A stretch of DNA of 64,000 bases from Adiantum capillus-veneris (lineage: Eukaryota > Streptophyta > Polypodiopsida > Polypodiales > Pteridaceae), in contig CM043969.1 of NCBI GenBank assembly GCA_014529385.2, positions 74,258,676 through 74,322,675 on the forward strand, written 5' to 3'. This document shows, piece after piece, positions 45,920 through 57,136 of the stretch; positions within the stretch are counted from its first letter, which is position 1, and every line of letters begins with the position of its first letter. The notes beneath the pieces are model-generated. The model was not told where the DNA came from. It made no database searches and saw only the letters and a list, made by a program, of their open reading frames with translations. Position numbers and translations under genes: made by a program.

Positions 45920-47950
45920 ATAGAATCATAAAGTGCTTGGCCTTGGGACCAAATTTGTTCTATTTGAACAAGGATGGTTGAGTGAAAACAATGCATTGGC
46001 CTCAAATGTCATGCTAACATACTTGGTCCTAAGGCCATGCACTAATGCAAAGAGTGGGCTTGGTTGGTCCCAAGATCTTTGTCCCAAAGGAATGGCTGCA
46101 TGGTCAATCCAAAGGCCAAATCTGGATGATTCATCCCACAATGACGCTTGAACTTGGAACACACAAATTTTTCATGGTCCCATGACCATGCTTGGGTGCT
46201 AGCTCCTAAGATTATGATATGATGCTTGTGTTTGTTTCATATATCATGCTATGTTGGCTTCATGTTGTCACAATACTTTGAAAGATTGGATGGTTGGTCC
46301 TTGGACCAAGCTTGTTCTCTTGGAACAAGAATTCTCCCAAGAGCATGGTTCAGTGCAAAAATCATGCTCGCTTCCTTTACCATGCTAACATGCTTGGTCC
46401 AAAAGCCTTGCATGAATGTCAAGAGTGGGCATTGGTCCCATCTCTTTGTCCTAAGGACATGGTTGAAATCTTGATCCAAAGGAGAATTATGGATTATTCA
46501 TCTCACAATTATGGGGGACTTGAGTGCACAAAATCTCCATGGTCCCACGACCATGCTTGGATGATAGTTCTTAAGACCATGATATGATTCTCATTCCTCG
46601 GACTACACTTATATGCTTGGCCGCAATACTTTGACAACTTTGATGGTTGGTCCTAGGACCAAGCTTGTTCTCTTGGAACAAGGATGCTCTCAAGAAGATG
46701 GTTGAGTGTAGAAATCATGTTGGCTTCCTATACCATGCTAAGGCTTCCTATACCATGCTAATATTCTTGGTCCAAAGTCCATGCATGAATTCCAAGAGTG
46801 GGCATGGTCCGTCAAAAGACCTTTGTCCCAAAAAGGACATGGTTGGAAGCTTGATCCAAAGGCCAATTTTGGATGATTCATCCTAGGATGGTGCTTGAAC
46901 TTGAGTACATAAATTTTCCATGGTCCCATGACCATGCTTGGGTGCTAGCTGCTAAGATAATGATATGATGCTCATTAACATGCTCCAATTGAAAGCTTGG
47001 ATGGTTGGTCTTAGGACCAAGCTTGTTCTCTTGGAAAAAGGATGCTCCCAAGAGAGTGTTTGAGTGGAAAAATCATGTTGGGTTCATATAACTTGCTAAC
47101 ATGCTCATTTCCTAAGACCATGCAGGAATGCCAAGAGTGGGCATGGTTGGGCCCAAGGTCTTTGTCCAAGGATTTGGTGGGAAGCTTGACCCAAAGGCCA
47201 ATTTTAGATGCGTCATCACTCAAATTCTTGAACTTGAATGCACAAATTTTCCATGGTTCCACGACCATGGTTAGGTGCTAACTTATAAGACCATGATTTG
47301 ATGCTTGTTCCTAGGACAATACTCAAATGCATGGCCATGAGAGTTTGAAATCTTGGATGCTTTGTCCTAGAACCAAGATTGTTATTTTGGAACACTCTTG
47401 GAAAAAGGATGTTACCAAGACCATGGTTGATGAGTGAAAAAAAATATGTTGGCTTCCTATACCATACTAACATGATTATCCTTAAGGCCATTCATAAATG
47501 AAACAGTGGGCATGGTTAGTCTTTTGTCCCATTGACATTGTTAGATGTTTGATGATCCAAAAACCAATTTTGGATGCTTCGTCTGATGATAGTGCTTGAA
47601 CTTGATTGCAGACATTTTCCATGGTTCCACAATAATGCTTGGATGATAGCTCTTATGTTTTTGATATGATGCTCTTTCGCAAAACCACACTCAAATGCTT
47701 GGTCACTAGAATTTGAAATTTTGGATGCCTGGTCCTAGGACCATGCTTGTTCTCATGATAATGCTTCTTAGACAATATTTTGTTTTAGGAAAGTACTTAC
47801 GAGCCAATTCTTGGTCCAAAATGCAATCTAATGCTTCATCCTAATCCCATGCTTGAATGCACAAGTTCTACATAGTCCCATGACCATAGTTTGATCACAC
47901 GATCTTGATAGGATATAGTGTGTTTGTCAAGGCCATGCTAGAATCCACAT
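45920..47950. repeat. ~355-bp tandem array, about six diverged units
   Basis: Units are marked by TTGGTCCTAGGACCAA-like words at 45937, 46295, 46647, 47005, 47361 and 47729 (spacing 352-368 bp), then CTTGTTCTCTTGGAACAAGGATG and CATGGTCCCATGACCATG. The word at 46647-46662 is a perfect palindrome. ORFs on both strands across the units are artefacts of the repeat. Confidence 0.9.
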
Positions 47951-48243
47951 TATGAAGTGAGAATATCTTTGGTAAGACTTTTCTAGTATCCATAAGGAAT
48001 AGTGTACTTGTATCCTGCATTTTAAGAATGGTCGTTGGACCATACTATTTTAAGTAAGGTTTTCATGACAATTTTTCAATTACAAGTTTTAATATCCATT
48101 GAGAATTTGGTACTCTTTTAGCCTAATATATTTACAAATGATATTTTACTTTATTTCAATTTCTCTAAACTCTATGTTGTCTAAAATCTTCTTTCAAGAA
48201 CCTTTTATACTAAGGCCTCTACTTTTATTTGGATGGAATATAG

Positions 48244-48506
48244 GTATGGAACTTCAACCTGGAGACAAGGTGTACATGCTTCTAGGGAGGGAATGTGTTG
48301 GCATTGGTTTCATTTATAGAATAGATCCTGAAACTTGTTGCAATGGCACTAAGATTGGTGAGGGAAATCTATCAATATTTGTGGACAAATGTATGAAAGA
48401 TGTGGAACTTCCATTCTCAATCATGAATGCACAATATCTCCAAAATGAAATCTGGAGTTCTGTTCTTTGGTCTAAGGTGATTTTAATGCCTTTTGAAGGT
48501 CCATAA
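48244..48506 (+). CDS. Exon resembling the DUF8039 domain of plant transposon proteins
   Basis: After a plausible acceptor (GGAATATAG at 48243) the frame starts M-E-L-Q-P-G-D-K-V at 48246. It reads V-G-I-G-F-I-Y-R-I-D-P, then L-S-I-F-V-D-K, D-V-E-L-P-F and S-V-L-W-S-K-V. This order matches the small beta-domain (DUF8039) often found in CACTA-type plant transposon proteins and related host ORFs. A second frame follows at 48614. No transposase core is nearby, so this is probably a remnant. Confidence 0.35.
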
Positions 48507-48613
48507 ATGGAACATCACAAATGACAAATAGGATCAAAGGAGCCTTCAATTATGGATTCCATATCAGTGACATCTCTACACTCTAAACTAGAGAGCCTTA
48601 GAGGAGCAAAGAT

Positions 48614-48862
48614 GTGATTTTGTGGAACAAGGAGAAAACCCAAGTCATATATAAGGGTGTTGTGTTATATGTAATGCCATATAACATTGTAAAATTTGAG
48701 GAACTTGGGAAGGATTGTGTTGGTGTCAAAGGTCACAAGACAATACACTACAAGTGGCCTATTATGCTAGTCACATTGCTATACCAAACTCCATTGCAAT
48801 TCTATGTGAATTTTGATGATGTTCATGATGTGATGGTGAACATGGTAGTGTTGAGAATTTAA
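48614..48862 (+). CDS. Unrecognised exon-like ORF
   Basis: The 82-codon frame has normal protein composition (V-I-Y-K-G-V-V-L-Y-V-M-P, then H-Y-K-W-P-I-M-L-V) and lies about 100 bp after the DUF8039-like exon on the same strand. It may be the next exon. I do not recognise it. Confidence 0.3.
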   Translation: MILWNKEKTQVIYKGVVLYVMPYNIVKFEELGKDCVGVKGHKTIHYKWPIMLVTLLYQTPLQFYVNFDDVHDVMVNMVVLRI

Positions 48863-49617
48863 TGATTTCTCAAGAGTTGTAGCCCTAAAAAAAAGAGGCT
48901 ACACTTTTGTCAATAGAACTCCAAAGACAAAAGACCCACTAGTTTCTCTGTTTTACATGTCTATGGAATCAATGTAAAGGGTGTACTCAATTGATTTCTA
49001 TAAGAATAAATGTTGTCAACTTGCATATCATAACATTGTGGTGTGCATACGTCAGGATTATTGGAGCCAATCCCAAGAGACTCAAACAAACTATGTACAT
49101 GATGCGCTCTCTATGTCTTAGTGAAGAGATCTTAAGTCTAATGATGTTTGTTTGCTGAAAGAATGTTTTCAATATTGTTTTCAAGGGTTGTCTTAATGAA
49201 ATCTAGTGATGAAAGTTAAAAGAAATCATTGTTTTAATTGTGAAAAGAAAGTGGTAGTAATTAAACAACACAGAAATCATGTGTGAGTGTGGGGTGGTAA
49301 GTGGGGATTGACTAAGGTTGTCAATCATGGACGGGTGGACCTGATTAGTCAGGTAACTATCCATTCCCTCGCACTAAAACGTTTAGAAACTTCTTCACTT
49401 GGAGGAGGAATCCACCAATGATTGTGCCCTCACGTATGTTAGGGAGAAAAAAGCATTGGCTAAGGAAACCTTAATCTAATGATGGAAGTTATAGGGCCGG
49501 AATAGTTTAGTTGTTTTTCTATGGTCCCGTTTCCACTGCAATTCATGACTAGGTCTCCTTCTAGGGCTATAAACCTAAACCATTGTCAATGATAAGGGTG
49601 AATTCCCTGGAATTTTC
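48863..49617. other. Spacer without a supported gene
   Basis: No ORF or repeat that I can support. It leads into the decayed 5' side of gypsy element G1. Confidence 0.5.
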
Positions 49618-49709
49618 TTGTTTAAGGACTCTGACTTTAGTAGGCCTAGAGACCTGTCAGTGGTCCCATCCCGTTTTGGTGTCCCATCCCGTTTTGGTGT
49701 CGTCAGGTT

Positions 49710-50060
49710 TTGGGGACCTCACACTTATTCTAGCCGACGATTGAACATGGTGGAAAAGAATTACACCACCACTGAAAGAGAAGGACTAGGAATGATCTAT
49801 GCCGTTAAAAAGTATAGACATTACTTATTAGCCAACAAGTTTGTGTTCTTTGTAGAACACCAATCTTTGTTGTATTTAGTCAACAAGCCATGCAGCACAG
49901 GGAGAATAGTGAGATAGTTCATCATTCTTCTGGAACTTGATTTCACTGTGGTTGTAAAAAAAGGCACTACACATCAACGAGGAGATCATTTGTCAAGGAT
50001 TGTTTCAGGAGAATCACCTAAAGGGGTAGACGATGATCTATCATATGCCTATTTGTTCTC
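49710..50060 (+). pseudogene. Gypsy element G1: RNase H C-terminal part
   Basis: The frame reads A-S/S-R-R-L-N-M-V-E-K-N-Y-T-T-T-E-R-E-G-L, then Y-A-V-K-K-Y-R-H-Y-L-L and E-H-Q-S-L-L-Y-L. These are the standard Ty3/gypsy RNase H blocks, with the D in T-D-H-x-x-L changed to E. A stop follows R-I-V-R at 49915. After it come G-D-H-L-S-R-I, the usual end of the RNase H region. No RT is visible upstream, so the element is 5' truncated. Confidence 0.75.
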
Positions 50061-50079
50061 CGTGGAAATGATACCTAGA

Positions 50080-50420
50080 TGGTCGGAAAACATTGTGTCA
50101 TTGATGACATTGGCTCAAGTGGATTCACAAATACCACTTCCTATCACGATCAGATTAATCGAGCAATCGGCTATGTATCAATTACTAGGTGGTAGGCTAT
50201 ACAAAAGAAATTGAGATAGGATAATGCTTTTATGCATTAATTCTGAAGAAAAAGAACAATACTTAAGTCAAGCACATGTTACCATAGTAGTACTTCACTT
50301 TGCGGAAGACCAAAATATGCAACGAATCTTGAGACTTGGAGTATTTTGGCCGACTATGAGGAGAGATGTTTGATCTTTTGTAAAGGATTTCTCTCAAAGT
50401 CAAAAACAAACACCCATACC
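50080..50420 (+). pseudogene. Gypsy element G1: first integrase zinc-binding (H2C2) module, degenerate
   Basis: It reads P-R-W-S-E-N-I-V, L-L-G-G-R-L-Y-K-R, stop, L-C-I, Q-A-H-V-T, L-H-F, R-I-L-R-L-G-V-F-W-P-T-M, stop, and finally S-F-V-K-D-F-S-Q-S-Q-K-Q-T-P. Compared with the H2C2 consensus both His positions are present, but both terminal Cys have become Phe and Ser. It precedes a second, better copy of the same module. Confidence 0.6.
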
Positions 50421-50439
50421 TCATGTAACATTATTTCAA

Positions 50440-50830
50440 ATGTCATATGTTTCTAAGTGGAGTAATTATCTCGTTACTTACTTATCGAGCCGAACATTTC
50501 CTAAGGATATGAGTAAACGCCGTCAAAGAGCAATTGAAATGGAAGCAAGAGACTATGCTCTTATTGGGAACCAATTGTATCAAAGAGATAAATATCAACA
50601 TTTTCATCTTTGTGCAAATGAAAACGAGTATACTCCGATTATAGAACAAGCACATGTTGGATTAGCCAGAGGTCACTTTTCTAGTGAGACCACTGCAAGA
50701 GCAATCTTGATGGCAGGCATATGGTGGCCAGCAATTTTTGCAGATGCCAAGAATATGTTCGAAGGTGTGATGCTTGTCAACGAGAAAAAATGCCAGCACG
50801 AGTAGATAGCATGCCCTTAAGACCAATGAT
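50440..50830 (+). pseudogene. Gypsy element G1: second integrase zinc-binding (H2C2) module
   Basis: It reads K-W-S-N-Y-L-V-T-Y-L, A-L-I-G-N-Q-L-Y-Q-R, H-L-C-A-N-E, Q-A-H-V-G-L-A-R-G-H-F, A-G-I-W-W-P-A-I-F, then a frame change near 50760 before C-D-A-C-Q-R-E-K. It aligns block for block with the module just upstream, so the region is duplicated within the polyprotein. Confidence 0.65.
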
Positions 50831-50839
50831 GGAGGCTAG

Positions 50840-51466
50840 AGCTTTTGCAAATGGGGTATAGATTTTGTTGGACCAATACAACCACCTGCTTATAGAACCC
50901 AAGCTCAATATATCATTGTAGCTACGAACTATTTGACCAAGTGGGCCGAGGCTAAAACAACTCAAAAGAATGATGCCAGAACCACTGCTGCATTCTTATA
51001 TGAGTATGTATTCATGAGATATGGACTGCCAATAGAGATTGTCAGTGATGATCAGGGAACTCATTTCCTCAATGAGGTAATAGAGTATTTGCTTAATGAG
51101 TTTATGGTTGACATCCATAACAAATCAGTTCTCTATCACCCACAAGCAAACGGACAAGCTGAGCATACGAATAAAATTCTTAGCTCGGTGCTGACTAAAG
51201 TGGTTAGTTCAGGAAGGACAGACTGGGAAATGAATCTCCATGCTGCTCTATGGGCTTATCAAGTTTCATTCAAAACAGCTTTAAATGCTACACCCTTTAA
51301 CCTTGTTTATGGTCTTGATGCCATACTTCCAATAGAATTTCTATTGCCGACATTAAGGGTAGCACAGAATCTTGAGTGGACTCGACATGAATTGTCAGAA
51401 AGACTCAAAGATTTGGAAAAGCTAGACGAGCAAAGGCTAATTGCTATAGCTCATATCTATGTATAA
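50840..51466 (+). pseudogene. Gypsy element G1: integrase catalytic core
   Basis: It runs W-G-I-D-F-V-G-P-I before 50880 (shifted frame), I-V-A-T-N-Y-L-T-K-W, I-V-S-D-D-Q-G-T-H-F, and H-P-Q-A-N-G-Q-A-E-H-T-N-K. Asn stands where gypsy relatives have Asp (the G2 element reads A-T-D-Y-L-T-K-W), and one residue is inserted in S-D-x-G-T. The copy is dead. It continues to L-N-A-T-P-F-N-L-V-Y-G and the linker before the C-terminal domain. Confidence 0.8.
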
Positions 51467-51758
51467 AAGCAGAAACAAACAGTTTTTTGATTCCCACTTA
51501 ATCACAAAAATCTTCAAGAAAGGGGACTTAGTTTTAGTCTATTCCCTTAAGCAGCACATTCCCAAGTTTAAGAAAAAGGGAAATGGACCATTTATCATTG
51601 AAGATGTATCTCCAAGTAGAGCATTAAAATTGTCCACCCTAGATGGTGAACCAATGGCTAATTGGATTAGTGAATGTCGTTTAACGAAACACAATTTACC
51701 ACTAACAAATGAATTGCTAGAAAGAATGCATGCAGCCAAACAAAGGAAGATCAAATGA
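51459..51758 (+). pseudogene. Gypsy element G1: integrase C-terminal domain
   Basis: The frame has F-K-K-G-D-L-V-L-V-Y, G-P-F-I-I-E-D-V, L-S-T-L-D-G-E and N-W-I-S-E-C-R-L, the GPF/Y-type integrase end. It continues into a charged linker and then the second protease region at 51768. Confidence 0.75.
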
Positions 51759-51767
51759 CAGCAGGTT

Positions 51768-52280
51768 ATGGATGAAGCCCAAGAGGAAGCTTGGCTTTGG
51801 GTACTCAAGCAAAAATCTGCTTTCAAGAATCAACAGATACCGATTCCCATCAACACTCTGGAAATAGATGATCCACAATGGGAATTACCTAAAGACGCAG
51901 TTTCAATAGATGATGACTGGCTAGATGAAATGGACCTGTGCATCAAAGTACAGCTCAACAATCATAGCACCAATGCTTTGGTCGACACATGAGCTAGAGT
52001 AATGCAGTTAGTTATTCCACATACAAGAAGGCCACAAGTCAAGCATTGACGGCAGGAATAGCGACAATCAAAGGATGCAACAAGAACCCAACTCCAACAT
52101 TGGGAGTAGTCAACTTGAACTTGATAATACACGGATGTTCATGTCCTCATCAGTTTGTATGCTTACCAGATGAACACATGAATAAAATGATGATTCTTGG
52201 AATTCCCTGGATGCGAACATACAAAGCAGTACCAGATTGAGATACAAATCAGCTAAAGCTATCACCTAAAGGAGAGTAAC
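51768..52280 (+). pseudogene. Gypsy element G1: second retropepsin, downstream of integrase
   Basis: It reads D-L-C-I-K-V-Q-L-N-N-H-S-T-N-A-L-V-D-T followed by a TGA and Ala (an expected D-T-G-A with Gly changed to a stop). After a frame change come N-L-N-L-I-I-H-G and M-M-I-L-G-I-P-W-M-R, the closing hydrophobic-hydrophobic-L-G-x-x-W signature. Ty3/gypsy elements normally have the protease before RT. This one follows integrase. The same arrangement exists in G2. Confidence 0.6.
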
Positions 52281-53002
52281 TCATTGTTCCAATTGCACCA
52301 AGCAAGGAAGAATGGAAAAGAAGCAATCAGCAGACCAAACCACGAAGTAGTCAATCTTCTCCATCCCCTCGACAATCAAATGCTACAAGTAGCATGCAAG
52401 GAGTCAGGAAAATTTGGGTACCAAAAGCACAACTTAAGGATAAACCGATTCAGATCTGGGTGACTAAAACTTCACCGCCGCCGACAAAACAAAAGAAGGT
52501 TCCAAGGGTTAAAACACAGAGACGAGCATCTCCGCGCAAGGAACCTAACATGGAAATGGTTTGGAAGAAAAAGGAGCACTTATCTTCTCCACAAATCGTA
52601 AAACCAATCAAGCAATGGCGAGTTAAGTCTCAAAAGACTCCACCACACCATGCAGCACCGAGCCGACCAAGATACCAATGGCGAGAAAAAGCTCGACAAC
52701 AGTCAAAATTGCTACCAACAACTCAAGCAATCAGTGTGCTGAAGCATCAGGATGGTACAATCAAACAGAGAGCACACAAGCTACAAGATTTTCTCTTTGG
52801 AAGACATCAGCAACAAACCTCAATATCGGAAACCCTTGAGTTAATTACTCAAGACCCAACTCTTACACAACATATTGGTTTGAATTGCATTGATCTTCAT
52901 AGCATGGTAGAGTCAACCACGGCTATGCATAGACACGATTGTTCAACCTATGCACACAGTCGTCTCGGAGTACGCCATCTAGGAGGGGTGGAAGGGCACT
53001 AA
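52281..53002 (+). pseudogene. Gypsy element G1: basic tail with W-V-P-K motifs
   Basis: The 202-codon frame 52394-53002 is Lys/Gln/Pro/Ser-rich. It contains K-I-W-V-P-K, Q-I-W-V-T-K, M-V-W-K-K-K, K-Q-W-R-V-K and R-Y-Q-W-R-E-K. Its end aligns with the tail of G2 at nucleotide level (CAACCTATGCAC...CCATCTAGGAGGGG). The function is unknown. The charge suggests nucleic-acid binding. Confidence 0.55.
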
Positions 53003-53039
53003 GTACTAAGTACTAAGTAATTAAGGGCAATGTTTGAAG

Positions 53040-54054
53040 AGGGAGGAAAAAGTTCGATGTTAACGTGTGATTTTTTACAAAATTACCTAATAATTCCCGT
53101 ATAATTCATCATCAAGGAAAAATTCACAAATAATATCTTCCCGATGAGTGTAAATAGTGTATATACTATTAAAAAATCGTAAAAAATAGTCCGTTTTTGG
53201 GTATTTTCCATCATTTTTATTGATAAGGAGACTTAAAAATATAAAAATCCAGCAAAAAACAATAAAGCTATGTTTTTCAATGGATTTCCTTAATTATTGG
53301 ATTTTTACTTTACTTTTTTAGAACATTTTACTATTTTCTTTGATTTTTTTAAATAAACAGATCAAAAATTAATAATAAATAGCAGGGAAGCTCATATGGA
53401 AAATTGAAAGACACGATGGTGATAAAAAAGACAAGGCGAACAAGCACAAAAATTTTCAATGAAATCAAAAGATGGAAGCGGAAAGCCTAAATTAGGCGGC
53501 CAGGTCTACTTTTGCAAAATTCTTGCAGAATGAGCTACAGGAATCCGATCAGGGAAATTTTTGAGTCTAACATAGATTTCACGGCCTAGTAGGACTAATA
53601 CGGGCATCTGGGGAAATTTGGTTGGGAAGTCCGGGTATAGATAGCCAAGGTATGCTAAAACCACCTCATTTCCACTTGGACCCTTTGAAAAGAGAGATTT
53701 CGGCATCTTTCGCGCGACTTTTTTGGAGCCCATAGTTGACCATTTTCAGTGCCGTTTCACACGAGACATGAGGGGTAAGTTCTTTACTCGACAATGATAC
53801 ATTTTCTATGGCTGGTAGCTAGTCTAAAGCCCTAGAAAAAACCTTAGAAACCGAGCAGTGCACGAAGACCTACGACCTAAAACTGACCATAGCGGCTTGC
53901 CAGCTTGACCAAATCAGATGGGATTTAAACCATAGCATGCCCTATGTTGGACGGATATGCCGCAACGGACATCAGCATAGCGAGAACTCACCTAACATTT
54001 AATGTCAGCTAAGGACGAAGCTCGACCCGCAAGCGCGTGGAAGCAAGCATAAGG
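53040..54054 (+). other. Probable start of the G1 3' LTR and following spacer
   Basis: Purine-rich GAGGGAGGAAAAAG near 53040 is followed by TGTTAACGTGTG at about 53060, the same TGTTAAC start as the LTR of element A. The LTR end is not identified. The rest is AT-rich to about 53450, then of mixed composition with no supported gene (the 75-codon minus ORF 53506-53733 has no domain). Confidence 0.45.
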
Positions 54055-54629
54055 TGTCAACCTACACTCGACCGACTCCTAACTAATTCCTACAGAGGTC
54101 TCTACCAATTGTCTAAGTCACAGCCTTCAAGAGTGCATAAGAGGAAACTTCCTACAACGCTTTCTAGAGCCGAATACCCATCAAACAATCTCGAAACACC
54201 ATAGAACTTGAAGGAGACCCTACTACAATGTAGGTATCGGCGCGTAGCTCTCGTCGGGGGCAACACGCTACACTTCTTCACACTAGATTCTGACCACCGG
54301 AGCATACATAGCGTCAAGATGAAGCTCGCACTCTCTCTCTCGTACACAGTACGCTCACTCACAAACTTCAAAACTTGTTTTAAAATGACAAAAGGTTTCT
54401 CATTAAGGTCAAAAAGTGGTATATATACCTTACAATTTCTCAAACCCTAAATTTTCAAAATCAACCATCTACTCAATCTAACTATCAAAACTGGGATACA
54501 ATCTGGAAACTTCTGTAAGTCCCAATAATTACAAGGTGAAAAATCAGGTTTTCCTCAATGAATGAATAATTACAAAAAACAATAATCCTCCGGGTAGTTA
54601 CTGTCGTGGGGTGTGTCCAGCTTCTAACA
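54055..54629 (-). mobile_element. LTR (3' side) of the minus-strand coiled-coil element
   Basis: The minus strand starts TGTTAGAAGCTGG directly after a polypurine tract, has TATATATACC near 54420 as a possible TATA box, and ends GGTTGACA at 54055. The termini are TGT...ACA. The end point is inferred. No partner LTR is visible upstream in the window. Confidence 0.55.
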
Positions 54630-54640
54630 CTCCCCCCCTC
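54630..54640 (-). other. Polypurine tract of the minus-strand coiled-coil element
   Basis: Minus-strand GAGGGGGGGAG directly before TGTTAG. It lies about 40 bp after the stop codon of the last ORF. Confidence 0.75.
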
Positions 54641-54680
54641 ATTACTCATGTCGTCCCTGACATGGCCTTGATCTGCTGCT

Positions 54681-55871
54681 TCATCTTATCGTTTCTCGCA
54701 TCTTTAGCAGTGATTCGTACCTGGCATGTAGGTTCAGCATTTTTGGGCCAAAGATGTCAGTATTTATGGTGAAGAACCTTGTATAGAATGCTTCTTCAAA
54801 ATCCTTGAGGTGATAGGATGGTAGAAACATGATCCTTTGATACAGCGCATGTATCACCTCCTTGGAAGGCTGACCTGACAGATCATAGGCGCATCTCTAT
54901 GTATCCAGGAAGAAGAATATGCTGTCGGTCACCTGGCCTAGCTTGAAGGTCTCGAACACTGCTAAGATGATTCTGCAGACTTTTCTCATCATAATGCATG
55001 TAAGGCCAGGTGAGCCAGTGAACAACTTTATGGCGTCCGTTAGGGTTTTCACCATGTATTGGACACTTATTCTCTCACCTGCCTTCACGCCGGGCAGCTT
55101 TGGGTAGTTCAGCCAAGCTGGTTGGCTTCTTTGCAAAATTTCCTGTGCCTTCCATGTCCTAACCCTTGGTAGAGGACAAAAGCTGAGGTTGTCTCTGATA
55201 TTTTTAGGTGCCTCTACCAAGTGGATTAGGTATTGTGGGTACTTTGTGAGCCAAGCCTTCCTCCACTTTGGCTGAGAATCCACAATAAGCTTAACTCCTT
55301 TTGGCTTTGAGGTGTCTTCATTGTAGAGAGGTACAGCTGGCTCTTCTCTGATCCACTTGTTTATTGTAGCTGCCTCATATTTCAGCAATGGATATGGGAG
55401 AGAGGGTTGAAGCCACTCGTGCCTGAGATTGCTGGCGTCGATCTTCTGAATGGTCATAGATTTGAAGACCCTCTGCCCCCACTCCCAGGCTTTCTTCGTG
55501 GTTTCTCTGAGCTCTTCCTCTATTGCCTTACGCAATTTTTCCTCCTCTTCTTGTGTTAGATCCTGTGGCTCTTGAGAGGATCCTGCTATGCTTTCCTCTT
55601 GCATGGGTGTGTCCACAGGATCTACCACATTTTCAAGGTGGATGCCCTCATTGGCGGCTGGCCCTGAGCTTTCTGCCTCTCCTCCTTGTTGGCCTTTCAA
55701 CTCCTCAATTTTCCTGAGGAGTGTTTGCTTTTCCGCTTCAGCTTGTCCGCCCATATTCACGAGGAGGTCATTAAGTTCGGCGTTTATTCTTTCCGCCTCC
55801 TCGAGCTTTATCTTCATGCTTTCCATTTCTTCTTGCAGGGCTTTTTGGCCCTCTTCCATTCTAGTTTGCAT
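54681..55871 (-). pseudogene. Unknown element polyprotein: C-terminal part
   Basis: The frame starts M-Q-T-R-M-E-E-G with about 90 residues of coiled coil (heptad Leu/Ile with Glu/Lys). An acidic Gly/Gln-rich linker follows, then a globular-looking region with many Trp/Pro/Tyr (K-K-A-W-E-W-G-Q, P-S-L-P-Y-P-L-L-K-Y). A single TAG at 54897 interrupts it, and the frame continues to a stop at 54681. Its 3' end is about 40 bp from a polypurine tract and LTR. I recognise no gag, pol or env domain. Confidence 0.5.
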
Positions 55872-55873
55872 GA

Positions 55874-56535
55874 CTATAGGTGGCCTTCAGCCATCATTAA
55901 CCTCTGCTTTTTCTCGAGAGTCAGTTCTTTCTGAAGTTCTTGCATTTGCTCTTCGTAGAGTTGACTCTCAGAAATGATTTGAGTCGAGCTCGTAGCTCTG
56001 ACTCTAGCAGGTGATGCTCGCAGCCTTTCGATGGTTTGATCTTTGAATTTTAGTTGGTCTTTGAGCTCAAGGACTTCATCTAGGCTTGCTTCTTGTTCTA
56101 TCTCTGCTCTCTCCTTGGCATTCCTCATGGCCTCTACTTCTTTTGTTTTTTCTGCCAGCTGTAGCGTCAGATTATCTCGTTCTTTTTCGGCATCTCGCAA
56201 TGACTTGCTGAGCTGCTGACACTCTTCTTCAACTGCTTGTATTCTTTTTTTTACTGCCTCATTTGCGTCTTCCAGTGCTTGGTAGTTTTGTAGAGCCCTT
56301 GCCAAGCTGGCCTGGAGGTCAGCTTCTCTCTCCTTTTGCCCTTGGATTTGTGCCTGCAGAGAATCCCTTTCCATTTTGATCTTTTCTTCGGTGGCTTTGA
56401 GAGTTATCATCTCTTTCTCTGAAGCCATGGATTGTGCCCTCAATCTGGCTAGCTTTGTCATCACCACATCCCAGTCATTGGAGGGCGGGTGCAGGTCTAC
56501 CGTGTCGGTAGCAATTTCTTTTAGCTCCACTAGCC
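55874..56535 (-). pseudogene. Unknown element polyprotein: long coiled coil
   Basis: The 218-codon frame is a near-continuous coiled coil (L-K-A-T-E-E-K-I-K-M-E-R-D-S-L, L-S-K-S-L-R-D-A-E-K-E-R-D). Its end overlaps the start of the next coiled-coil frame with a shift of two bases. The two were probably one protein before a small indel. Confidence 0.55.
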
Positions 56536-57128
56536 TGATGCCTTACATTTGTTCTTTAGGCCCTGTCCTCGCCAAGTCGAATGCGACTGTGGTGGCGTCT
56601 TCCTTCGTATAGCCTGCAGAGCTAGCAGGTCCAAAAATGCATAGTAAGCCTCATCCAATCCTTTTTGCTCAGTTTCAGGCCTGACCTCTTTTTTTTGCTC
56701 TGGTTCCTGTCGTTGCTCTTGATCTTGTGCTTGCCTTTCTTCTCTGTCCTCAGCCTCCTTATCTTCCTGTGGAGGGCTGCTAGGAGGTGGTGAGGGCGGT
56801 GGTGATGGCTGTGGGCTGGGTTTAGGGCTATCTAGTAAAGTTGCAGGTTTGCCCTTTAATTCCCTGTCTGCTTTTGTTTTTCTTTCTCTTTCTTAGCTTT
56901 CTTGTTCATCTAGCAATTTCTGCCTTATCTGCTCTACTTCCTCCTCTGTGAAAGGGACATGGGGAATGTTTTCTGCTCTGCAGCATCAAGAATCTCAAAA
57001 CTCTTGATATAATCTTCAAAACGGTCCCTTTGCACTCTTCTGGATGATCCGGACATAGACTCGAGAGATGGCTTCCAGAGTTCGTTTAAATCACCCTTGA
57101 GGGCTCTCTCTGCTTGAAAACTCTCCAT
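56536..57128 (-). pseudogene. Unknown element polyprotein: Pro-rich and acidic linker
   Basis: Minus-strand reading gives S-P-K-P-S-P-Q-P-S-P-P-P-S-P-P-P and then a Glu/Gln/Asp/Arg-rich zone, then G-L-D-E-A-Y-Y-A-F-L-D-L-L, in frames broken by several indels. Frame 57128-56934 (M-E-S-F-Q-A-E-R-A-L-K) links it to the N-terminal ORF. It is disordered by composition. Confidence 0.45.
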
Positions 57129-57136
57129 CAGCCTCT

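Noticed and set aside
45926..47491. Several 65-97 codon ORFs on both strands
   Set aside because: They fall in the ~355-bp tandem array and recur with its period; repeat artefacts.
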